This document shows, one piece after another, positions 1 to 5,448 of a stretch of 5,814 bases of DNA. How positions within the stretch are numbered: position 1 is the stretch's first letter; each line of letters begins with the position of its first letter. Both the position numbers and the translations under genes were made by a program. The stretch lies in the NCBI GenBank assembly GCA_947169985.1, contig CAMVRW010000160.1, forward strand, positions 1 to 5,814, written 5' to 3'. The DNA is from an uncultured Butyrivibrio sp. Its GTDB lineage: Bacteria > Bacillota > Clostridia > Lachnospirales > Lachnospiraceae. Below the pieces are notes generated by a model. That model had not been told where the DNA came from, ran no database searches, and saw only the letters and a list, made by a program, of their open reading frames with translations.

Positions 1-53
1 CAAGACATCGCCCTTTCACGGCGGTAACACGAGTTCGATTCTCGTCGGAGTCA
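1..53 (+). tRNA. tRNA-Glu (anticodon TTC), 5' end outside the window
   Basis: This is the 3' part of a glutamate tRNA. The anticodon stem pairs 8-12 with 20-24 around the seven-base loop 13-19, which places anticodon TTC at 15-17. The T arm follows, with stem 29-33 pairing with 41-45 around loop TTCGATT. The 3' acceptor strand is 46-52 with discriminator A at 53. CCA is not encoded. The D arm and 5' acceptor strand lie before the window, so acceptor pairing cannot be checked. Only six bases separate it from the next tRNA, so the two are probably processed from one transcript. Confidence 0.93.
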
Positions 54-59
54 TTATAT

Positions 60-130
60 GGTGACATAGCCAAGCGGTAAGGCATAGGTCTGCAACACCT
101 TGAGCGGCGGTTCAAATCCGCCTGTCACCT
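60..130 (+). tRNA. tRNA-Cys (anticodon GCA)
   Basis: This is a complete 71-base cysteine tRNA. The acceptor strands 60-66 and 123-129 pair over all seven bases, and the discriminator at 130 is T, as expected for tRNA-Cys. The D stem pairs 69-71 with 81-83. The anticodon loop is 90-96 with GCA at 92-94. The T stem pairs 106-110 with 118-122 around TTCAAAT. CCA is not encoded. The outermost anticodon-stem pair (85/101) is a T-T mismatch, a minor oddity. It is the last gene of its transcript, because a terminator begins three bases after it. Confidence 0.96.
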
Positions 131-132
131 CT

Positions 133-167
133 AAACCTGTGAATATTCATTATTCACAGGTTTTTTT
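133..167 (+). terminator. Rho-independent terminator of the tRNA cluster
   Basis: A perfect 13-bp stem (133-145 with 151-163) closes a five-base loop, and the right arm runs into a seven-T tract (161-167). It ends the tRNA transcript immediately before the next promoter. Confidence 0.93.
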
Positions 168-184
168 GTGCTATAATTTATTCA
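168..184 (+). promoter_or_regulatory. Extended -10 promoter for the S1-domain gene
   Basis: A consensus TATAAT at 172-177 is preceded by TGC at 169-171, which makes an extended -10 (TGnTATAAT). The -35 position at 17-bp spacing falls in the terminator right arm and matches poorly, so the extended -10 probably carries recognition. Transcription would begin near 184, giving a leader of about 24 bases with GGAGG at 197-201, six bases before the ATG. Confidence 0.7.
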
Positions 185-207
185 GTTATTTTTATTGGAG
201 GTAAGGT

Positions 208-900
208 ATGGCAGAAGAAACAATGAATGATTTTATGGACGAAATTGACAAGTCTCTCTTAAAGGGGAAGGATGGAGACGGATTCATCTGGGACAAGCTC
301 AATTCACTTCTTGAATCAGGGGAGTATGTGGATGTAGAGGTTACAGAGGCTGTCAAAGGAGGCGTTGTTGCTTTCCTTGAGGAGAAGAGAGGATTTATTC
401 CTGCTTCAAAGCTTTCTCTTTCTTATGTTGATGAGTCTAAGCTTCCTGAATTTGTAGGAAAGACTTTGAAGGTTAAGGTTATAACCGTTGAACCTGAAGA
501 TGAAAAGCTTGTTTTATCAGCTAAGGAATACCTGAAGGAAGAAGCTGAAGCTAAGAAGGCTGAGGCAGTTTCAAAGGTTCAGGTAGGACTTGTTACAGAG
601 GGTACAGTTGAGAGCCTTCAAAACTATGGTGCTTTTGTAAAACTTGAGAATGGAACCTCAGGACTTGTTCACATTTCTCAGATCAGCAATCAGAGAATTG
701 CGCATCCGTCATCTGTACTTAAAGTAGGACAGACTGTTAAGGTAAAGGTTATCGCCATAAAGGATGGCAAGCTTAGCCTTAGTATAAAGGCCCTTGATGA
801 TGTTGGAGCAACAGAAGTAACTGAAGAGAAGATAGAATTTGAGAGCGAGGGAGAAGCTACAACATCTCTTGCAGATCTTTTAAAGAAGGCTGGTTTCTAA
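208..900 (+). CDS. S1 RNA-binding domain protein (short ribosomal protein S1-like)
   Basis: This is a 230-residue cytoplasmic protein with two S1-type OB-fold RNA-binding domains, at about residues 34-104 and 126-195. The second is canonical: YGAFVKL at 140-146, GLVHISQIS at 152-160 and GKLSLSIK near the end. The first is more divergent (GGVVAFLEEKRGFIPASKLS). A Lys/Glu/Ala-rich linker (about 105-122) joins them, and the N- and C-terminal tails are acidic. Full ribosomal protein S1 of E. coli has six S1 domains in about 557 residues, so this is a short S1-like protein of the kind often labelled 30S ribosomal protein S1 in Clostridia. Binding mRNA or assisting translation is inferred from the family. 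The start at 208 is set by GGAGG at 197-201. The sirtuin gene follows 34 bases downstream with no terminator between them. Confidence 0.88.
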   Translation: MAEETMNDFMDEIDKSLLKGKDGDGFIWDKLNSLLESGEYVDVEVTEAVKGGVVAFLEEKRGFIPASKLSLSYVDESKLPEFVGKTLKVKVITVEPEDEKLVLSAKEYLKEEAEAKKAEAVSKVQVGLVTEGTVESLQNYGAFVKLENGTSGLVHISQISNQRIAHPSSVLKVGQTVKVKVIAIKDGKLSLSIKALDDVGATEVTEEKIEFESEGEATTSLADLLKKAGF

Positions 901-934
901 ATAATATATTGTTTGCCTGGGAAGGAGACTTTGC

Positions 935-1690
935 ATGGAAGACATTTTAAAGCTTAAGGAACTTATTGATAGTTCAGATAACATTGTTTTCTTTGGTGGT
1001 GCTGGAGTTTCTACAGAGAGTGGTATTCCTGATTTCAGAAGTAAGGACGGCTTGTATAATCAGCATGATGTCAGGTTTGATAAGTATCAGCCGGAATATC
1101 TTTTGAGCCATAGCTGTCTTGTTTATGAGCCAAAGGTATACTACGAATTCCACAGGCAGAAAATGGATACCAGAAATATTGAGCCTAACAATGCTCACAA
1201 GTATCTGGCTGCCCTGGAAAAGGAAGGAAAGCTTAAGGCTGTAGTAACTCAGAATATTGATGGACTTCATCAAAAAGCCGGAAGTAAGGTGGTTTATGAG
1301 ATCCATGGTAGTGCCTTGAGAAACTATTGCATGAGCTGTGGAAGAGAGTTTCCATCTGATTATATTTTTGAATCTGAAGAGCCTATTCCCAGATGCAGTT
1401 GTGGAGGTGTTGTAAGACCAGATATTACGCTTTATGAGGAAGGACTTCCTGAGGATCAGGTTTCGGGAGCAATCGACTCAATTGCCAGAGCAGACATGCT
1501 CATCATCGGAGGTACATCTCTTACGGTTTATCCGGCAGCTTCTTTTGTTAACTATTTCAGAGGAAGTAAGCTGGTAATCATCAACAGGGATGCCATTGAT
1601 GTCAGAAGGGCTGAAAACACTCTGGTTATAAACAGGAAGATTGGTGAGCTGTTCACAGAGCTGGCCAAGTTACAAAATATCGAATTATAA
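935..1690 (+). CDS. cobB: NAD-dependent protein deacylase, SIR2/CobB family
   Basis: This is a 251-residue sirtuin, normal length for a bacterial stand-alone enzyme. Sirtuins remove acetyl or other acyl groups from lysine using NAD+, releasing nicotinamide and O-acyl-ADP-ribose. Visible motifs are GAGVSTESGIPDFR (22-35, NAD binding), TQNIDGLHQKAGS (105-117), catalytic His124 in the EIHGS motif, four zinc-ligand cysteines (132, 135, 154, 156), GGTSLTVYPAA (192-202) and INRD (216-219). The usual FGE segment after RPDI is LYEE here, and the last Cys pair is CxC rather than CxxC, so substrate preference should not be assumed. AAGGAG at 922-927, seven bases before the ATG, supports the start. The gene is probably co-transcribed with the S1 gene; no own promoter or terminator is visible. 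It has no fused extra domain, so it does not look like a Sir2-type defence effector. Confidence 0.94.
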   Translation: MEDILKLKELIDSSDNIVFFGGAGVSTESGIPDFRSKDGLYNQHDVRFDKYQPEYLLSHSCLVYEPKVYYEFHRQKMDTRNIEPNNAHKYLAALEKEGKLKAVVTQNIDGLHQKAGSKVVYEIHGSALRNYCMSCGREFPSDYIFESEEPIPRCSCGGVVRPDITLYEEGLPEDQVSGAIDSIARADMLIIGGTSLTVYPAASFVNYFRGSKLVIINRDAIDVRRAENTLVINRKIGELFTELAKLQNIEL

Positions 1691-1705
1691 ATTATTACAA
1701 AATTA

Positions 1706-1744
1706 TTAAAAACACTTGCTTTTGGTCTTATGATGTGGTAACAT
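1706..1744 (+). promoter_or_regulatory. Putative promoter of the rpsF-ssb-rpsR operon
   Basis: Two overlapping candidates are visible. One is TTAAAA (1706-1711), 17 bp, TATGAT (1729-1734). The other is TTGCTT (1716-1721), 17 bp, TAACAT (1739-1744) preceded by TGG, an extended -10. Either would start transcription about 65-75 bases before the rpsF ATG. I cannot choose between them from sequence. Confidence 0.5.
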
Positions 1745-1766
1745 ACCATTCTGTGATAAATTCCTT

Positions 1767-1789
1767 GCTACTTGACTGATACGAGTAGC
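1767..1789 (+). promoter_or_regulatory. Leader hairpin upstream of rpsF, possible S6:S18 autoregulatory element
   Basis: The bases 1767-1774 and 1782-1789 form an eight-base-pair stem (one G-U pair) with loop ACTGATA in the untranslated leader of the rpsF operon. Many bacteria control this operon by S6:S18 binding its leader. I do not see the CCG-containing loop or bulge described for that element, so the regulatory role is inference and only the hairpin is observed. Confidence 0.4.
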
Positions 1790-1816
1790 CAGAGACCAAA
1801 AGGAGGTAAGAATAGC

Positions 1817-2104
1817 ATGAACAAATACGAATTAGCCGTTGTTGTTAGTGCAAAGATCGAAGACGATGCCAGAACAGCAGTCATCGAGAAGGTTAAGAAG
1901 ACTATCGAGAAGCATGGTGGTCAGATTACTAACGTAGATGATTGGGGTAAGAAGAAGCTCGCTTATGAGATCGAGAAAATGACAGAAGGCTTCTACTACT
2001 TCATCCAGTTCGACGCTGAGACAACAACTCCAGCAGAGATCGAATCACGTATGCGTATTATGGATGGCGTCATCAGATATTTATGCGTTAAGAACGAGGC
2101 TTAA
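1817..2104 (+). CDS. rpsF: 30S ribosomal protein S6
   Basis: This is a 95-residue S6, the usual bacterial length. S6 binds S18 and the central domain of 16S rRNA in the small-subunit platform. The N terminus MNKYELAVVVSAKIEDD and the GKKKLAYEIEKMTEGFYYFIQF segment (45-65) are typical of the family. The ATG at 1817 was chosen because AGGAGG lies at 1801-1806 and the protein then begins like other S6 proteins. A longer reading from a TTG at 1772 would put the ribosome binding site inside the gene. It is first in the conserved rpsF-ssb-rpsR operon, 18 bases before ssb, so S6 and its partner S18 are made together. Confidence 0.96.
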   Translation: MNKYELAVVVSAKIEDDARTAVIEKVKKTIEKHGGQITNVDDWGKKKLAYEIEKMTEGFYYFIQFDAETTTPAEIESRMRIMDGVIRYLCVKNEA

Positions 2105-2122
2105 ATAGAAGAGGACGAAAAT

Positions 2123-2581
2123 ATGAACAAAGTTATACTTATGGGACGTCTTACAAGAGACCCCGACGTTAGATATTCTCAGGGAGAGACAGCTAGCTGT
2201 GTAGCAAGATATACACTCGCAGTTGACAGGAGATTTGCCAGAAGAGACAGTCAGGATGCTCAGACAGCTGATTTCATTCAGATCGTAGCATTTGGCAAGG
2301 CTGGTGAATTTGCTGAGAAGTATTTCAGAAAAGGTACCAAAGTTATCGTAACGGGACGCATCCAGACTGGTAGCTATACCAACAAGGATGGCGTAAAAGT
2401 ATACACAACTGATGTAGTTGCGGAAGATCAGGAATTCGCTGAATCCAAGAATTCATCTGCTTCAAACGGTGGGAACTTCGGATCAGAAATGCCAAGTAAT
2501 AACGAACCTGCACCTTCAGCAGCTGGGGATGGCTTCATGAACATTCCTGAAGGAATTGACGAGGAGCTTCCTTTTAACTAA
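2123..2581 (+). CDS. ssb: Single-stranded DNA-binding protein
   Basis: This is a 152-residue SSB, which coats single-stranded DNA in replication, repair and recombination and recruits partners through its C-terminal tip. Residues 1 to about 107 form the OB fold (MNKVILMGRLTRDPDVRY, FIQIVAFGKAGEFAEKYFRKG, KVIVTGRIQTGSYTNKDG). A Ser/Asn/Gly/Pro-rich flexible linker follows (about 108-143), then the acidic tip IDEELPFN. The tip differs from the usual ending because an Asn follows the Pro-Phe that normally closes the protein. There are no tryptophans; the positions that stack on DNA in E. coli SSB appear to be Phe or other residues. GAAGAGG at 2108-2114 is the ribosome binding site. It sits between rpsF and rpsR, the standard Firmicute arrangement. 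Confidence 0.97.
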   Translation: MNKVILMGRLTRDPDVRYSQGETASCVARYTLAVDRRFARRDSQDAQTADFIQIVAFGKAGEFAEKYFRKGTKVIVTGRIQTGSYTNKDGVKVYTTDVVAEDQEFAESKNSSASNGGNFGSEMPSNNEPAPSAAGDGFMNIPEGIDEELPFN

Positions 2582-2598
2582 TTTAGGAGGTAAATACA

Positions 2599-2862
2599 AT
2601 GGCTTTCACAAAGTCTGATAAGTCCGATGCTCCTATGAGGAGAAAGGGCGGAATGCACAGAAGAAAGAAAGTTTGCGTTTTCTGTGGCAAGGATAATGTA
2701 ATTGATTACAAGGATACAGCTAAGCTTAAGAAGTTCGTTTCTGAGAGCGGCAAGATTCTTCCTAGAAGAATCACAGGCAACTGCGCTAAGCACCAGAGAG
2801 AGCTTACATCAGCAATCAAGCGTGCTCGTCACCTGGCACTTATGCCTTACGTAGCTGAGTAA
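2599..2862 (+). CDS. rpsR: 30S ribosomal protein S18
   Basis: This is an 87-residue S18, which pairs with S6 on the platform of the 30S subunit. The core is recognisable: [15 protein letters not shown] (25-39), [18 protein letters not shown] (52-69), then [15 protein letters not shown]26, C29, C62 and H65 make a CxxC...CxxH set, so this is a version of S18 that keeps putative zinc ligands, which many bacteria have lost. A basic N-terminal extension ([12 protein letters not shown]) precedes the core. AGGAGG at 2585-2590 lies eight bases before the ATG, and only 17 bases separate it from ssb. It is the last gene of the operon. Confidence 0.97.
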   Translation: MAFTKSDKSDAPMRRKGGMHRRKKVCVFCGKDNVIDYKDTAKLKKFVSESGKILPRRITGNCAKHQRELTSAIKRARHLALMPYVAE

Positions 2863-2880
2863 TTTTAATAACAAACTAGG

Positions 2881-2920
2881 AAGACACTTTTTAGTATAGA
2901 TTCTAAGAAGTGTCTTTTTT
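2881..2920 (+). terminator. Rho-independent terminator of the rpsF-ssb-rpsR operon
   Basis: The bases 2881-2894 and 2903-2916 pair over 14 positions with one G-U, closing an eight-base loop. The right arm leads into six Ts (2915-2920). It lies 18 bases after the rpsR stop and should close the operon. Confidence 0.92.
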
Positions 2921-2921
2921 A

Positions 2922-3035
2922 ATTCCTTTGTCACCTCTTTTAGTTGGTTATGTAAGACCCGAGGATGAAATCCATGATATTAAGCAAAAGAGCTGGATAG
3001 ACGGGCAATTGACCTTTGACTTCTTGAAACTATGA
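2922..3035 (+). pseudogene. Headless reading frame ending at the glycosyltransferase start; possible 3' remnant of a lost gene
   Basis: The frame read in codons ending with TGA at 3033-3035 is open back to 2907, which lies inside the rpsR terminator. Downstream of the terminator it encodes a protein-like tail that includes YVRPEDEIHDIKQKSWIDGQ and ends TFDFLKL. There is no ATG in the frame and no ribosome binding site; only weak TTG or GTG codons could start it. Its stop overlaps the next gene as ATGA (3032-3035), a typical translational coupling junction. I infer that it is the C-terminal end of a former upstream neighbour, cut off near the terminator. I do not recognise the family. A chance open frame of about 40 codons is the main alternative. 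Confidence 0.4.
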
Positions 3036-4138
3036 CGATAACTGATTATTTTAACGAATTAAAAACGAAAGATATCATCTGCTGGGGTAGTGGTAAGCAT
3101 TTTCGCAACACTACCTGCCCTTTTTTGTGTGCCAGTGGACTGATAGCGAATCTCAAGGGATTTGTAGATGTTCCCGGATCGGCAGATGTTACGATTGGGG
3201 ACCGTGTTTATGGCAGGATGGGAAAAGACAAATTGGCGCAGATGAACTCTAATTCCACGGTCATCCTAATCTCAGCCACCGGGTATGAGGAGATCCTGAC
3301 ACAGCTTCAGTCAGATGCCAGATTGGCCTCATTCGATGCAACCCCCTCAATTTATCTGGAATCTCTATATGAGGATGTGCTTCTTTTATCTGCTGATAAA
3401 CCTCCTGTGAATTATCGAAAGCATGATAAGCCGGTTATTCCCAAGATCATTCATGGGATATGGTTTTCCGGGGATCCTATGCCTGAGCTTTACCAAAAGT
3501 GCCTGGATTCCTGGAAAAAGTATGCTTCTGATTTTGAGATAAGGATTTGGAATATGGAGACCTACAAGGCGGATAATTGCCTGTTTTTTGACCAGGCCAT
3601 CGAGCACAGAAACTGGTCTTTTGCTTCGGATTATGCAAGGGCAGATCTACTTAGAAGATATGGCGGCGTATATATGGACCTTGATGTGGAGATGCTTCGT
3701 CCTATTGATGACCTGCTGCATAACGATGCTTATATGAGTTTTGAGTCATTGGACAGGATTGAGTGCGGCTCCGGAATGGGAGCGAAACCGGGACATCCGA
3801 TCATACAGGAAATCTGTGAGAGCTACGAGAAAAGACCTTATTTCAAGCCTGATGGGACCTGGGACAACTCCACCTGCCCAGTGCGCTACACTCAGGTGAT
3901 CGAGAAGCATGGTCTTAAGAAAAACGGAGGTTTTCAGTTTGTTGATGACATCACCATATACCCATTTGAAGTGCTGACAGGAAAGAGCTTCGATACCGGT
4001 ATAGTCTACAACACTGAGTTAAGCTACACATTACACCATCACAACGGCAGCTGGATTCCGGATCCTGCCCATCGTGCTGTCAACGAGAGATATGATAGTA
4101 TAAAAAGATTTCTGAAGTCCAGAGGCATCACCATATGA
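3032..4138 (+). CDS. GT32-type DXD glycosyltransferase with N-terminal Rossmann-like domain
   Basis: This 368-residue protein has a C-terminal glycosyltransferase domain of the sugar-binding DXD (Gly_transf_sug, GT32) type. It begins at PKIIHGIWFSGDPMP (137-151), and the core runs ASDYARADLLRRYGGVY (198-214) into the metal-binding DLD at 216-218. It ends with a HHHNGSW segment (335-341). These enzymes transfer a sugar from a nucleotide donor onto polysaccharide or other surface glycans; donor and acceptor are unknown. Residues 1 to about 120 look like a separate alpha/beta nucleotide-binding fold (IICWGSGKHF at 15-24, GFVD at 43-46, VILIS at 77-81). There is no signal peptide or membrane segment. 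The ATG overlaps the preceding stop (ATGA), no Shine-Dalgarno is visible, and an in-frame stop at 3017 rules out a longer start. No good promoter or terminator flanks the gene; TTGTCA at 2928-2933 lacks a convincing -10. Confidence 0.87.
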   Translation: MTITDYFNELKTKDIICWGSGKHFRNTTCPFLCASGLIANLKGFVDVPGSADVTIGDRVYGRMGKDKLAQMNSNSTVILISATGYEEILTQLQSDARLASFDATPSIYLESLYEDVLLLSADKPPVNYRKHDKPVIPKIIHGIWFSGDPMPELYQKCLDSWKKYASDFEIRIWNMETYKADNCLFFDQAIEHRNWSFASDYARADLLRRYGGVYMDLDVEMLRPIDDLLHNDAYMSFESLDRIECGSGMGAKPGHPIIQEICESYEKRPYFKPDGTWDNSTCPVRYTQVIEKHGLKKNGGFQFVDDITIYPFEVLTGKSFDTGIVYNTELSYTLHHHNGSWIPDPAHRAVNERYDSIKRFLKSRGITI

Positions 4139-4164
4139 AAGCCTGATGGACGAAAGTTTTTATA

Positions 4165-4193
4165 TGGCAATCCATTACGTTTTTCCGTATAAT
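4165..4193 (+). promoter_or_regulatory. Putative promoter of the SDR gene
   Basis: A consensus TATAAT lies at 4188-4193. The -35 at 17-bp spacing, TGGCAA (4165-4170), is weak. Transcription would start near 4200. A second -10-like TATAGT at 4208-4213 has no good -35. A start near 4200 lies inside the longer reading frame that opens at 4146, which also argues for the downstream ATG. Confidence 0.55.
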
Positions 4194-4223
4194 AAAAGAG
4201 TATTGGGTATAGTAAAAAGTTTT

Positions 4224-4231
4224 GAAAGGAG
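4224..4231 (+). promoter_or_regulatory. Ribosome binding site that fixes the SDR start
   Basis: GAAAGGAG is seven bases before the ATG at 4239. The upstream in-frame ATG at 4146 has no comparable site and would add 31 residues that do not look like the start of a short-chain dehydrogenase. Confidence 0.85.
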
Positions 4232-4238
4232 TAATGTA

Positions 4239-5027
4239 ATGGATCTTAATCTGAAAGACAAAGTAGTCATGGTAACTGGCTCCACCGGTGGGGTAGGTGA
4301 AGCTGTAGTAAAGGCTTTTGCAGCTGAAGGCTGTAAGCTGGCTATTTCATCAACTAAGCAGGAAAAGCTTGATAAGCTCCTTCCTACTCTGGACATTGCA
4401 CCAGAAAATCTGCTTACTTTTGTAGTTGATGTAACCAAAGAAGAAGAGATCAAGAATATGATCGAAGAGACTGTTGCTAAGTTTGGCAGGATCGACGTTC
4501 AGGTTAACAATGCGGGTTACGAAGGAAAGAGCATTCCTGTAGACGCTCAGACTGTTGAGAACATGATGAGTGTTTATAATGTTAACGTATTTGGTCCACT
4601 GTTCGGAATGAAGTATGCTCTTCAGCATATGAAGAAGCAGGGCAGCGGAGCAATCGTAAATATTTCATCACAGGGTTCAGTAACAGGTGCTGCAACTATG
4701 TCAGCCTACGTTTCATCAAAGCATGCTGTATTCGGCATCTCAAAGTGTGCTGCCCTTGAAGTAGCAGAGATGGGCATTCACATTAACTGTATCGGTCCTG
4801 GCCCTATTGATACTCCTATGATGACAAAGCTTGAGAAACAGGCTCTTGGCGAGAACGTATCCAAGGAAGAGGCTATGAAGATATTTGCAGCTTCATATCC
4901 CAACAAGCGTTACTGCAGACCTGAAGAGGTTGCTGACCTTGCACTTTTCCTTGCTTCCGATAAGAGCAGCCACATCACAGGTTCACTCGTAACCATGGAT
5001 GGCGGCCAGTCAGCTCTTGGTAGATAA
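4239..5027 (+). CDS. Classical short-chain dehydrogenase/reductase (SDR)
   Basis: This is a 262-residue NAD(P)-dependent oxidoreductase of the classical SDR family, normal length. The dinucleotide-binding motif TGSTGGVG is at 13-20 and NNAG at 90-93. The catalytic residues are Ser144 (NISSQ), Tyr157 and Lys161 (YVSSK). PGPIDTPM (187-194) and the C-terminal ITGSLVTMDGGQS (246-258) complete the pattern. The family oxidises or reduces alcohol/carbonyl groups on many substrates; the sequence does not identify this one, and FabG or sugar/steroid dehydrogenase labels would be guesses. Ser37-Ser38-Thr39 after the second beta strand, without the Asp expected there for NAD preference, weakly suggests NADP(H). 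It is expressed alone: its own promoter lies before it and a strong terminator after it. Confidence 0.92.
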   Translation: MDLNLKDKVVMVTGSTGGVGEAVVKAFAAEGCKLAISSTKQEKLDKLLPTLDIAPENLLTFVVDVTKEEEIKNMIEETVAKFGRIDVQVNNAGYEGKSIPVDAQTVENMMSVYNVNVFGPLFGMKYALQHMKKQGSGAIVNISSQGSVTGAATMSAYVSSKHAVFGISKCAALEVAEMGIHINCIGPGPIDTPMMTKLEKQALGENVSKEEAMKIFAASYPNKRYCRPEEVADLALFLASDKSSHITGSLVTMDGGQSALGR

Positions 5028-5050
5028 GAGCCTATTTTTGTAACTATAGG

Positions 5051-5082
5051 AAAAGAGATCTCGCACAGGGATCTCTTTTTTT
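5051..5082 (+). terminator. Rho-independent terminator after the SDR gene
   Basis: A perfect 10-bp stem (5051-5060 with 5070-5079) closes a nine-base loop and ends in seven Ts (5076-5082). A smaller hairpin, CCTAT (5031-5035) with ATAGG (5046-5050), precedes it. The next ribosome binding site begins only 10 bases after the T-run, so partial read-through could feed the small gene downstream. Confidence 0.9.
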
Positions 5083-5105
5083 CTAAAGAATCAAGGAGAT
5101 AAGAT

Positions 5106-5279
5106 ATGGAAACATGGTTTTATATTGTGGAAAGCATCGACGGCGACTACGCCAATCTTCGCAGAACAGATATCGCTTCAGATGATCTGAAACTGGTTGC
5201 GAGAGCTCTTTTACCCGATGGAATCGCCGAAGGAACAAAGCTAAAGTACGAGCTCATGCAGTATTCAATTGTAGATTAA
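5106..5279 (+). CDS. Small DUF3006-like protein, 57 residues
   Basis: This short gene encodes METWFYIVESIDGDYANLRR followed by an acidic and hydrophobic stretch, ALLPDGIAEGTKLKYELMQY, and ends SIVD. The pattern (YIVxxIxGDYAxL, then LLPxGIxEGTxL, then a short final strand) resembles DUF3006, a family of small beta-rich proteins of unknown function; I assign it by this pattern only. There is no signal peptide, membrane segment or cysteine. AAGGAG at 5093-5098, seven bases before the ATG, and terminators on both sides support a real gene. No clear promoter lies between the SDR terminator and this gene, so it may depend on read-through or on a weak promoter I cannot recognise. Confidence 0.8.
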   Translation: METWFYIVESIDGDYANLRRTDIASDDLKLVARALLPDGIAEGTKLKYELMQYSIVD

Positions 5280-5309
5280 GGCGAAGCTTGGCTAAATTGA
5301 ATTATAGTG

Positions 5310-5347
5310 AAATGCCGGAATTCCGCGGTGGATTCCGGCATTTTTTT
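5310..5347 (+). terminator. Rho-independent terminator after the DUF3006-like gene
   Basis: A perfect 12-bp GC-rich stem (5310-5321 with 5332-5343) closes a 10-base loop and ends in seven Ts (5341-5347). It isolates the small gene from the repressor gene. Confidence 0.95.
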
Positions 5348-5391
5348 GTCCCTTGCTTTGTGCGTTAATACGTTCGCCAACAAACTAATAC

Positions 5392-5418
5392 TTGACAGGT
5401 TGGTCTATAGGGTATAAA
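5392..5418 (+). promoter_or_regulatory. Putative promoter of the BlaI-family gene
   Basis: A perfect -35 TTGACA (5392-5397) is followed by TATAAA (5413-5418) at 15-bp spacing, shorter than the usual 17. The short spacer may make the promoter weak. Both the spacer and the -10 are covered by the first operator-like dyad, as expected for autorepression. Confidence 0.65.
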
Positions 5419-5419
5419 C
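5403..5419 (+). promoter_or_regulatory. Operator-like dyad 1, overlapping the -10
   Basis: GTCTATA (5403-5409), three bases, TATAAAC (5413-5419): a 7-3-7 dyad with one mismatched position. It covers the -10 hexamer. A second copy of the same architecture lies exactly 29 bp downstream. I infer binding by the BlaI-type repressor encoded next. Confidence 0.55.
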
Positions 5420-5431
5420 TCATAATACATA

Positions 5432-5448
5432 GTCTATATGTAATAGAC
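5432..5448 (+). promoter_or_regulatory. Operator-like dyad 2, in the untranslated leader
   Basis: GTCTATA (5432-5438), TGT, AATAGAC (5442-5448): a 7-3-7 dyad with one mismatched position, sharing its left half-site exactly with dyad 1. It lies just downstream of the expected transcription start, before the GAAGAGG ribosome binding site at 5454-5460. An overlapping palindrome, TACATA (5426-5431) with TATGTA (5437-5442), recalls the TACA/TGTA half-sites of BlaI and CopY operators, but with a wider gap. Confidence 0.55.

Noticed and set aside
974..1306. Reverse-strand open frames over the sirtuin, rpsR, glycosyltransferase and SDR genes
   Set aside because: They lie wholly or mostly within well-supported forward genes, have no recognisable domains or ribosome binding sites, and read as shadows.
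935..1690. Sir2-type anti-phage effector
   Set aside because: It is a stand-alone sirtuin of ordinary length with zinc ligands and catalytic His, with no SLOG, TIR or partner gene nearby. A housekeeping deacylase is the better reading.
1772..1816. Upstream TTG start that would extend S6 by 15 residues
   Set aside because: It lies in the leader hairpin, has no ribosome binding site, and would place AGGAGG (1801-1806) inside the coding region. The ATG at 1817 gives a normal S6.
4131..4167. CCATAT/ATATGG inverted repeat after the glycosyltransferase as a terminator
   Set aside because: The stem is only six AT-rich pairs with a 25-base loop and has no T-run after the right arm.
4146..4238. Upstream ATG that would extend the SDR by 31 residues
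   Set aside because: The added sequence contains the likely promoter, lacks a ribosome binding site, and does not fit the family. GAAAGGAG precedes the ATG at 4239.
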